Of a DNA stretch of 64,000 nucleotides, positions 57,467-64,000 are shown in pieces (the stretch's first letter is position 1; every line of letters begins with the position of its first letter). The stretch covers positions 57,115-121,114 of the forward strand of contig CALSMN010000009.1 in assembly GCA_943787465.1 (NCBI GenBank). Direction: 5' to 3'. The translations under genes were made by a program, and so were the position numbers. The DNA comes from an uncultured Bacteroidia bacterium. GTDB lineage: Bacteria; Bacteroidota; Bacteroidia; NS11-12g; UBA9320. The notes below the pieces were generated by a model, which saw nothing but the letters and a program-made list of their open reading frames with translations, searched no databases and was not told where the DNA came from.

Positions 57467-58620
57467 GGATTTCAAATCCTACCTATGAATACTACTTAGA
57501 TATTTATCAGAAAGGACTTAAAAGACAGACTAAGTTTTTAGGTATTTTTATATACCCTGAGGATGACAAAGCAACAAAGATTGATAAAGAACAAGCTGCA
57601 AAACTTATACAAAACCAATATTCTAATGATATTATAACTGGTAGGTTTGGCATTGAAAATATTGATAAGTCAAATACACTATTTAGTTCTTATGCCAATA
57701 AATATTTAAAACAATACAGGAATAAAGATCTAAGAAAGGTGAAAGCTGCATTGAAGCATTTTTATGTATTCATTCAGACAAGAAATCTAAACAATGACTC
57801 AAAACAAGAAGAGGTTAATAAATTGCTTTCTAAGGGTAATGTTAACCATATTAAGGAGCCTAAACTTTCTCTTGCACAATTCAATAAAAAAATTGCAAAT
57901 GACTTTATTGACTACATAAAACATAACAGCAACTTAAAAGGTGAAACGCCATTAGCCTATGTTAAAAAAGTTAAAGCAATTTTGAAAGATGCTGAGAATG
58001 ATGAGTACATCAGGAAAAGTCCTTTTGATGGCATCAGTACAAAAAAAATAACTGAGCCCCAATCTAAAATTAAGAAAGAGATGCTAACGGCAGATGAAAT
58101 AGTTGCATTGTCTAAAACTAAATGTTCAAATGAGTTTATCAAAAGAGCATTTTTATTTGCATGCTATACTGGTTTGGGCTTATCAGAGATTAGAAAACTA
58201 CAATGGAAGGATATAGATTTTGATAATCAAATACTAACTTGGGGTAGGTCGAAAACTAAAATAGGTACAAAAGTAAAGTTAGGGAAGAATGCCTTTGCAT
58301 CAATTTATGGATTAGACCAAACTAAGGAAAATGTCTTTGAGGGCTTTAAAATACCTTCAAATGAAGGTGTCAATAAAGTCCTAAAGACTTGGGTAAAAGT
58401 AGCAGGCATTAAAAAGCATATAACGTTCTATTGTGCACGACATTCTTTTGCATCCTTAATTTTGAGAAACTCAAAAAATATACAACTTACAGCAAGTCTC
58501 ATGGGTCATACCAGTACCAGGTTCACATCTTTATACACCACAGTTCTTGATGATGAGAAAGAAGATACAATCAACTCCATTGACAAAAAAAGTATTGGGT
58601 TATTAGATTTTGGTAAATAA
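57463..58620 (+). CDS. Tyrosine recombinase (phage/ICE-type integrase)
   Basis: A 385-residue site-specific recombinase. N-terminal arm-like domain (TYEYYLDIYQKGLKRQTKFL), a SAM-like core-binding domain (LFSSYANKYLKQYRNKDLRK to FNKKIANDFIDYI) and the catalytic domain with TGLGLSEIRKLQWKDIDF (Arg244), FYCARHSFASLIL (Arg326, the preceding box-II His replaced by Tyr323), LMGHTSTRFTSLYTT (His349 and nucleophile Tyr358). The start is GTG at 57463, overlapping the small upstream gene. It is about 300 bp from the tRNA-like att fragment and so is probably the integrase of the element starting there. Confidence 0.9.
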   Translation: MRISNPTYEYYLDIYQKGLKRQTKFLGIFIYPEDDKATKIDKEQAAKLIQNQYSNDIITGRFGIENIDKSNTLFSSYANKYLKQYRNKDLRKVKAALKHFYVFIQTRNLNNDSKQEEVNKLLSKGNVNHIKEPKLSLAQFNKKIANDFIDYIKHNSNLKGETPLAYVKKVKAILKDAENDEYIRKSPFDGISTKKITEPQSKIKKEMLTADEIVALSKTKCSNEFIKRAFLFACYTGLGLSEIRKLQWKDIDFDNQILTWGRSKTKIGTKVKLGKNAFASIYGLDQTKENVFEGFKIPSNEGVNKVLKTWVKVAGIKKHITFYCARHSFASLILRNSKNIQLTASLMGHTSTRFTSLYTTVLDDEKEDTINSIDKKSIGLLDFGK

Positions 58621-58767
58621 TTGTTTAGTTTTTTGTACCGTTCGCCGCTGTTGGAAAGTTTGAATATTTGGTTAACTAATCACTGTATTTACTGTCTGAT
58701 TGAAGTGTATTTATTGAAAATATTGCTTTTTTTTGTTAATTTTGATTCAAATTAATGTAGTAGATTC

Positions 58768-58983
58768 ATGAAATTTTTCTTAATCTCAACTTTAGTTTTT
58801 TTGAGTCAAGGCTTACTTGCTCAAAGTGAGATTTCATTGTTTAACTCGGACGGGGACCCAATTGCATATATTGATAGTGATGACAATGATTTGACTATTT
58901 ATTTATGGGGGGTAATCCAGTTGCATATTTACACAAGAAAAGTGGGAAATTTCATGTCTATGGATTTAATGGTAGTCATTTAG
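58768..58983 (+). CDS. Secreted beta-flower-like protein, N-terminal part before a frameshift
   Basis: Starts MKFFLISTLVFLSQGLLAQ, a signal peptide, then SEISLFNSDGDPIAYIDSDD and LTIYLWG. At the six-G run (58907-58912) the frame leaves the protein and reads nonsense to the stop at 58983. The adjacent frame continues GGNPVAYLHKKSGKFHVYGF. The repeated pattern (x-x-LFNSDGxPIAYI, IYLWGGNPVAYL, VYGFNGSHLGWF) resembles the 4-fold beta-flower family, whose function is unknown. Confidence 0.6.
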   Translation: MKFFLISTLVFLSQGLLAQSEISLFNSDGDPIAYIDSDDNDLTIYLWGVIQLHIYTRKVGNFMSMDLMVVI

Positions 58984-59204
58984 GTTGGTTTATAGACGGA
59001 ATCATAAGAGATCATGAGGGCGATGCTGTTGGAGCAACTAAGAATGCTACAGACATGTATACACAGTACGAACCTTATAAGGCTTACAAACAATACAAAC
59101 CATATAAAAGCTATAAAGAATATGCCCCTTACCAGCCTTATCTTAGTAGTTCTTGGAGTTCAATGAATTTCAAATTATTCCTCCTACGAGGCATAGATGA
59201 TTAA
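58905..59204 (+). CDS. Secreted beta-flower-like protein, C-terminal part after the frameshift
   Basis: Continuation of the gene at 58768 in the next frame: GGNPVAYLHKKSGKFHVYGF, NGSHLGWFIDGIIRDHEGDA, then a Tyr/Lys/Pro-rich tail of short repeats (YEPYKAYKQYKPYKSYKEYA, PYQPYLSSSWSS). The tail repeats have a period of three to four residues and may be disordered. One G more, or two fewer, in the G6 tract joins the two parts into a protein of about 145 residues. The separate start would be an ATG at 58905 but gives no signal peptide. Confidence 0.6.
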   Translation: MGGNPVAYLHKKSGKFHVYGFNGSHLGWFIDGIIRDHEGDAVGATKNATDMYTQYEPYKAYKQYKPYKSYKEYAPYQPYLSSSWSSMNFKLFLLRGIDD

Positions 59205-59278
59205 ACTATAAACTCTTATTTGAACTAACTATAAAACGAATAATATTGAATTTATTAGAAACATTTCAGACAGATATA

Positions 59279-60355
59279 ATGAGAGTTAATCGATTCTTTT
59301 TAGTTTGTTTTTGTGCGATTATAACTTTATCAGGTTTTACTCAAAATGTAAAAATTAAAGTTGGTGGTGTTGTTAAAAATGATGGTGACACTGTTGAAAT
59401 TTGTTTTAATTCAAAAGTCAATTTTGATGCCGACACTAGTGGCTTTAATTCGCCTAATTACTCATGGCGTTTTGGTTCGGGATCACCCTCTAGATCTACA
59501 TCTAAAAAAGATACTGTGACTTTTGGTTTCTCTGGAATACAGCAAGTTAGTTTGCTTACTTCTGACAGTTCCAGTTCAGACAGTGCTTGGGTTTATATTA
59601 AAGTACGTGATTCTATAAATGCCGGTAGTATTACAGCAAGTACTACAGAAATATGTTACAACACAGGAACTAATCTTAGTTTAACTAAAACCTCAGGGGG
59701 TGATAGTAATTATGTTTACACATGGGAGCAATTAACATCAGGTACAAATACGTGGAGCGTGGCGACAGGTGCAAAAAATAGTACAAGTTACAGCACAGGA
59801 CTATTATTAGTAAGTCATGATTATCGTGTAAGAGTAAGAAGTGGGTGTGGAGTAGAAGATACATCTTCTATTTCTAAGGTAGATGTTGCAAAGGAGTTTA
59901 TATCAGGAACTATTTCGGGAGTAGATACGATATGTTACGGTTCAGCCGCTCTATTAACTTCAACTGGATTTGCAGGTGGGCGATTGCCATATTCATATCA
60001 ATGGCAAAGCAAGTCTAGTTCAGGTACTAATTGGGTGAATGTAGGAACAGACAGTTCAAATTATCAAGAGACAAACTCACAAATTACATCTCACTATCGA
60101 GTAAATGTTACTTCAAGTCAGGGTTGTGGGATGAAAAGTTCCACGGTTAAGTTGGTTGTGGTACGTGATTCTATAGTTCCATCAATTATAAGTAGTTCGC
60201 AAATTATATGTTACAATACTTTGCCAAAAGCACTGACAAGGACTAGTGCCACCGGAGCAGATAGTAGTTTTATATATGACTGGGAGTGGTCATCAAATGG
60301 TAGTTCAGGCCTGGACCAGTTCAGGTCAGGGAGGCTTAACATATTCGCCAGGTAA
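59279..60355 (+). CDS. Repeat adhesin, first segment (signal peptide, PKD-like domain, repeat copy 1)
   Basis: Start ATG 59279 with signal MRVNRFFLVCFCAIITLSGF ending TQ. A PKD-like domain follows (VEICFNSKVNFDADTSGFNS, YSWRFGSGSPSRSTSK), then repeat copy 1 of three Ig-like modules: RDSINAGSITASTTEICYNT, AKEFISGTISGVDTICYGSA and RDSIVPSIISSSQIICYNTL, each about 93 residues. An extra C at 60310-60311 (GGCCTGG where copy 2 has GGCTGG) shifts the frame and ends the protein at 60355. The gene continues in the next entry. Confidence 0.7.
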   Translation: MRVNRFFLVCFCAIITLSGFTQNVKIKVGGVVKNDGDTVEICFNSKVNFDADTSGFNSPNYSWRFGSGSPSRSTSKKDTVTFGFSGIQQVSLLTSDSSSSDSAWVYIKVRDSINAGSITASTTEICYNTGTNLSLTKTSGGDSNYVYTWEQLTSGTNTWSVATGAKNSTSYSTGLLLVSHDYRVRVRSGCGVEDTSSISKVDVAKEFISGTISGVDTICYGSAALLTSTGFAGGRLPYSYQWQSKSSSGTNWVNVGTDSSNYQETNSQITSHYRVNVTSSQGCGMKSSTVKLVVVRDSIVPSIISSSQIICYNTLPKALTRTSATGADSSFIYDWEWSSNGSSGLDQFRSGRLNIFAR

Positions 60356-61803
60356 ATTAATAGCCCATCGATGGTTTAGATTAAAGGTCACTAATGTTTC
60401 GTGTAGTATAGTAAAATACTCCAATGTTATTGATGTATTTGTACGTGATTCTATAAATGCCGGTAGTATTACAGCAAGTACTACAGAAATATGTTACAAC
60501 ACAGGAACTAATCTTAGTTTAACTAAAACCTCAGGGGGTGATAGTAATTATGTTTACACATGGGAGCAATTAACATCAGGTACAAATACGTGGAGCGTGG
60601 CGACAGGTGCAAAAAATAGTACAAGTTACAGCACAGGACTATTATTAGTAAGTCATGATTATCGTGTAAGAGTAAGAAGTGGGTGTGGAGTAGAAGATAC
60701 ATCTTCTATTTCTAAGGTAGATGTTGCAAAGGAGTTTATATCAGGAACTATTTCGGGAGTAGATACGATATGTTACGGTTCAGCCGCTCTATTAACTTCA
60801 ACTGGATTTGCAGGTGGGCGATTGCCATATTCATATCAATGGCAAAGCAAGTCTAGTTCAGGTACTAATTGGGTGAATGTAGGAACAGACAGTTCAAATT
60901 ATCAAGAGACAAACTCACAAATTACATCTCACTATCGAGTAAATGTTACTTCAAGTCAGGGTTGTGGGATGAAAAGTTCCACGGTTAAGTTGGTTGTGGT
61001 ACGTGATTCTATAGTTCCATCAATTATAAGTAGTTCGCAAATTATATGTTACAATACTTTGCCAAAAGCACTGACAAGGACTAGTGCCACCGGAGCAGAT
61101 AGTAGTTTTATATATGACTGGGAGTGGTCATCAAATGGTAGTTCAGGCTGGACCAGTTCAGGTCAGGGAGGCTTAACATATTCGCCAGGTAAATTAATAG
61201 CCCATCGATGGTTTAGATTAAAGGTCACTAATGTTTCGTGTAGTATAGTAAAATACTCCAATGTTATTGATGTATTTGTACGTGATTCAATAAATGCCGG
61301 TAGTATTACAGCAAGTACTACAGAAATATGTTACAACACAGGAACTAATCTTAGTTTACTAAAACCTCAGGGGGTGATAGTAATTATGTTTACACATGGG
61401 AGCAATTAACATCAGGTACAAATACGTGGAGCGTGGCGACAGGTGCAAAAAATAGTACAAGTTACAGCACAGGACTATTATTAGTAAGTCATGATTATCG
61501 TGTAAGAGTAAGAAGTGGGTGTGGAGTAGAAGATACATCTTCTATTTCTAAGGTAGATGTTGCAAAGGAGTTTATATCAGGAACTATTTCGGGAGTAGAT
61601 ACGATATGTTACGGTTCAGCCGCTCTATTAACTTCAACTGGATTTGCAGGTGGGCGATTGCCATATTCATATCAATGGCAAAGCAAGTCTAGTTCAGGTA
61701 CTAATTGGGTGAATGTAGGAACAGACAGTTCAAATTATCAAGAGACAAACTCACAAATTACATCTCACTATCGAGTAAATGTTACTTCAAGTCAGGGTTG
61801 TGG
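59603..61803 (+). repeat. Three nearly identical 837-bp tandem repeats inside an adhesin gene
   Basis: Copy 1 at 59603-60440 (838 bp), copy 2 at 60441-61277 (837 bp), copy 3 truncated at 61278-about 61803. I see almost no base differences besides one inserted C in copy 1, one lost A in copy 3, and one T-to-A near the start of copy 3. 837 bp is 279 codons, so the unit preserves frame. The near-identity means recent amplification or gene conversion. Confidence 0.85.
60246..61409 (+). CDS. Repeat adhesin, second segment (end of copy 1, copy 2, start of copy 3)
   Basis: In the correct frame from about 60312 (WTSSGQGGLTYSPGKLIAHR) this segment completes copy 1, contains all of copy 2, and begins copy 3 at 61278. 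A missing A at about 61357 (TTTACT where the other copies have TTTAACT) shifts the frame, giving a stop at 61409. Residues before 60312 are out of frame with the real protein. It is part of the same original gene as 59279-60355. Confidence 0.65.
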   Translation: MPPEQIVVLYMTGSGHQMVVQAWTSSGQGGLTYSPGKLIAHRWFRLKVTNVSCSIVKYSNVIDVFVRDSINAGSITASTTEICYNTGTNLSLTKTSGGDSNYVYTWEQLTSGTNTWSVATGAKNSTSYSTGLLLVSHDYRVRVRSGCGVEDTSSISKVDVAKEFISGTISGVDTICYGSAALLTSTGFAGGRLPYSYQWQSKSSSGTNWVNVGTDSSNYQETNSQITSHYRVNVTSSQGCGMKSSTVKLVVVRDSIVPSIISSSQIICYNTLPKALTRTSATGADSSFIYDWEWSSNGSSGWTSSGQGGLTYSPGKLIAHRWFRLKVTNVSCSIVKYSNVIDVFVRDSINAGSITASTTEICYNTGTNLSLLKPQGVIVIMFTHGSN

Positions 61804-62143
61804 AATACTTTTTTCAGACACGCACTTGATACATGTTAATCCATTGCCTGAGATTGTAGGAATTATTGGACCTCAAAATGTTTGTGCAAATCAAAATGAT
61901 GTGATTTATGAGGTTGATTCAATCTACAGTGATTATGAATATTATTGGACGTGTAAAAAAGGTAGTTTTAACGGAAATCAAGATAAATATAAAACCTCTA
62001 TCCACTGGAATAACAGTCCTAATGAAACCGATTCTTTGAAATTAAAACAGACAATTCGAGCAACCGGATGTAAGAGAATCCAGCCCGTTATCATTAGTAT
62101 ATCAGAAAATTATTCTCCCGATAAAAACGAATATTATTCGTAA
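61433..62143 (+). CDS. Repeat adhesin, third segment
   Basis: Continues copy 3 after the frameshift (VATGAKNSTSYSTGLLLVSH) through its second module, then leaves the repeat at 61803 into SDTHLIHVNPLPEIVGIIGP, QNVCANQNDVIYEVDSIYSD and YYWTCKKGSFNGNQDKYKTS, another Ig/PKD-like module. It stops at 62143. Removing one A from the A5 run at 62123-62127 would continue as DKTNIIRKPGSNILICDDST in the next frame. Confidence 0.65.
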   Translation: MATGAKNSTSYSTGLLLVSHDYRVRVRSGCGVEDTSSISKVDVAKEFISGTISGVDTICYGSAALLTSTGFAGGRLPYSYQWQSKSSSGTNWVNVGTDSSNYQETNSQITSHYRVNVTSSQGCGILFSDTHLIHVNPLPEIVGIIGPQNVCANQNDVIYEVDSIYSDYEYYWTCKKGSFNGNQDKYKTSIHWNNSPNETDSLKLKQTIRATGCKRIQPVIISISENYSPDKNEYYS

Positions 62144-62641
62144 GCCAGGTAGTAATATCTTAATATGTGATGATTCAACACAAAACATATATTATGAGTG
62201 GGGATATGATATCAAATCAACAGAAACCTCAGTTGCTATTCCTAATTCTAATTTAAGGTATGTACAATTACCTTTTGCTTTTGATACAACACTTCATAGA
62301 TATTGGGTTAGAACTAGACTTGATTATGGTGGTAATGAAAGTTGTAATACCTCTCGTATTTTAATCCTCCTCCCGATGTTTTATTTAATAGCGATGCGAA
62401 CAATACACAAATAAAAATTTATCCTAATCCAACGCTTGGGGCCTTCTTTATAAAATTGAATTCTGAACTAAAATTAGATCAGTTAAAGATATTTGATATG
62501 AAAGGAAGCTTAATTGACTTTATTTATGACGAATACAACAAATCGGTTATAATAAGTAAACATGTAAAAAATGGTATTTACATTATTTCAATTGTAGATG
62601 ATTCAACTTTTATCACTAAAAAATTAATCCTAAACCGATGA
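62144..62641 (+). CDS. Repeat adhesin, C-terminal segment with T9SS sorting domain
   Basis: Two frames joined by a missing T at 62359-62362: first IIRKPGSNILICDDSTQN to YGGNESCNTSRI, then NPPPDVLFNSDANNTQIKIY. The end is a type A sorting domain (IKIYPNPTLGAFFIKLNSEL, DQLKIFDMKGSLIDF, VKNGIYIISIVDDS, TKKLILNR). With all four indels repaired, 59279-62641 encodes about 1120 residues exported by the T9SS. The stop overlaps the following gene's ATG (ATGA). Confidence 0.65.
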
Positions 62642-64000
62642 AATATTTGAAGTTAATTTTTCTTGTAATAATTGTTTTTCAATTTAAAATTGAAACTAAT
62701 GCACAAATAAATATAAGAGAACGTCAGAAAATTTACAAGGGTGCATTAAAAAAATTAGACGAATATCAAGATGCGTTTAGTTTAAAAAGTGAACAAGATT
62801 ATGATCGTTTTTATAATTTATTTAAGAATTTGCATATAAACATTTTTAATGATATTATGCCAGAAAATTCATTAAATACTTCGGTTGAGATAGAAACATA
62901 CATAATGCTTTGGGAAAAGTATTATCTCAATAAAAAACTTCTAGATATTTATATAGAACCTTATGAAATGGGGCCTGTAATTTTGGAAGATAATAAAACT
63001 GGATACATTAATGTTGGCGCATACAAAATGTGCAGCGGCGAGACTGATAAGGGAGTTAATTATATAGATACTTTTGATATAATTGTTAAGGTGGAATTCA
63101 ATCTAAGCACATCACCTACAGATTTCAAAATAGCAGGGATTAATGCAAATAAAAGCTATGGTCACTACAGTGTATTAAAACTTGATTTCAATGACATTTT
63201 AAGTGGTAACAATTCAATAATAATTAAAAGAGATGAGGCAGGAATTTCTGTTTCAGATACGGTAGTTTGTCCAAAAAAGTATTATGTATTAAAGGATATT
63301 AAAAAGAGTACAAATATTAAAGTATCTGCGGAAAATAATACGCTTATTCCTACATATGCTGTTACTTACCATGATTTTGAAAAAGAAATTACATTTAGAA
63401 AACCTAAATGGTACGTTGAATTTGATTTTGGAATTAACCCTTTCAACAGTACCCCTGTAGTTTTTAGTGGTGATTCAATGAATATTAATAGTGTTAACGA
63501 ATTATCCTACAATGTTGGTCTTAATATTGGGTATTCCATCTTACCAAATCAAAACATCTACATTAAAACTGGTTTATTGTTTAGCCAGTTAAATTACTCT
63601 ACTAAGTTGGACCAACATATTTATAAAAATAAGAGTATTGATAGTGACGATTTCCCGTATGAAAGAACGAATAAAGTTTCTGAGATTAGTGAGAACATAG
63701 AATTACAATACTTGAAAATACCAATTTTAATTCAAAAAAAATTTAACATAAAAAAAAGCAGGATCTATTTCTTAACAGAGTTAGGTGCTATTTTGAATCT
63801 GTCCTTAAATTCTAAGTATAATTCTATTGCAGAAGGGTCCTATTCAGGTTATTATAAGCCATTATATGAAATAACATTGTCTGAAAATGGTGTTTATGAT
63901 TTTGGTAACTTTGATCTTAAAAACGGTGGAGGTTTGAAATCGGAATCTACTTCGTTGTCATATTTCGGAGCTATTGGAATTGGTCATAAATTGAATAGAA
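62638..64000 (+). CDS. Outer-membrane beta-barrel-like protein, 3' end cut by the window edge
   Basis: The frame opens at ATG 62638, overlapping the adhesin stop by ATGA, and stays open to the last base (454 codons). Signal peptide MKYLKLIFLVIIVFQFKIET ending NAQ. The first about 240 residues are soluble-looking and of unknown family (RERQKIYKGALKKLDEYQDA, MCSGETDKGVNYIDTFDIIV). The later part turns into barrel-like strands (KWYVEFDFGINPFN, YNVGLNIGYSILPNQNIYIK, LQYLKIPILIQKKFNI, YFLTELGAILNLSLNSKY, SYFGAIGIGHKLN), resembling PorT/OmpA-type outer-membrane proteins. Translational coupling suggests it works with the adhesin, perhaps as its anchor. Confidence 0.75.
   Translation, partial: MKYLKLIFLVIIVFQFKIETNAQINIRERQKIYKGALKKLDEYQDAFSLKSEQDYDRFYNLFKNLHINIFNDIMPENSLNTSVEIETYIMLWEKYYLNKKLLDIYIEPYEMGPVILEDNKTGYINVGAYKMCSGETDKGVNYIDTFDIIVKVEFNLSTSPTDFKIAGINANKSYGHYSVLKLDFNDILSGNNSIIIKRDEAGISVSDTVVCPKKYYVLKDIKKSTNIKVSAENNTLIPTYAVTYHDFEKEITFRKPKWYVEFDFGINPFNSTPVVFSGDSMNINSVNELSYNVGLNIGYSILPNQNIYIKTGLLFSQLNYSTKLDQHIYKNKSIDSDDFPYERTNKVSEISENIELQYLKIPILIQKKFNIKKSRIYFLTELGAILNLSLNSKYNSIAEGSYSGYYKPLYEITLSENGVYDFGNFDLKNGGGLKSESTSLSYFGAIGIGHKLNR

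Noticed and set aside
59603..61803. CRISPR-like array suggested by repeats
   Set aside because: The units are 837 bp and encode Ig-like modules in frame; there are no short repeats with unique spacers.

Overview
The window is a piece of a Bacteroidota (Bacteroidetes) chromosome of moderate to low GC. The evidence is as follows. It carries sprA and gldH (type IX secretion and gliding machinery). Five large surface proteins end in T9SS sorting domains. Several genes are preceded by the phylum's TAnnTTTG -7 promoter element, and icd has a full TTG-N19-TAAATTTG promoter. DUF2480 and DUF2461 proteins and a ruvA-sprA neighbourhood also fit. Genus cannot be decided from the sequence alone.

Layout. 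1-4.5 kb: the end of pyk, DUF2480, a coiled-coil/SPOR-like secreted protein, fumC and a coupled methyltransferase. 4.5-9 kb (minus strand): fhs, a two-gene surface unit (spondin-domain lipoprotein plus beta-barrel-like protein, the latter frameshifted) and kbl; a delta-60-repeat gene remnant lies on the plus strand. 9-13.3 kb: ftsH, then the minus-strand yicC-gmk-nadD operon. 13.4-15 kb: an accessory island with two divergent paralogues of an unrecognised secreted family flanking a truncated integrase. 15-24 kb: an EamA exporter, ruvA, the 7-kb sprA, and tRNA-Pro(GGG). 24-35 kb: DUF2461, a TonB-dependent receptor under a TPP riboswitch (probably thiamine uptake), purL, monomeric icd, and gldH-lpdA. 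34-35.5 kb: an isolated Fic gene with a 26-bp palindromic operator and a long attC-like folded tail. 35.5-57 kb: a secreted C1 peptidase, an M1 peptidase, a lipoprotein glutathione peroxidase, CotH proteins, very large T9SS cargo proteins, a CotH/phosphatase-like/LysM fusion, and pterin dehydratase.

From about 57.14 kb to the window edge the sequence looks like the left part of an integrated mobile element. A 17-nt tRNA 3'-end fragment followed by that tRNA's terminator marks the junction. It is followed by a tyrosine recombinase, a small secreted beta-flower-like gene, an adhesin built of nearly identical 837-bp repeats with a T9SS tail, and an outer-membrane protein that overlaps the adhesin by ATGA. 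The right end is not in the window.

Single-base frameshifts are concentrated in surface and accessory genes (7.05, 13.53, 45.0, 58.9, 60.3, 61.36, 62.12 and 62.36 kb), whereas 14 kb of sprA and the 45.8-53.0 kb giant gene are intact. This may be recent decay, phase variation or sequencing error; the bases alone cannot tell.
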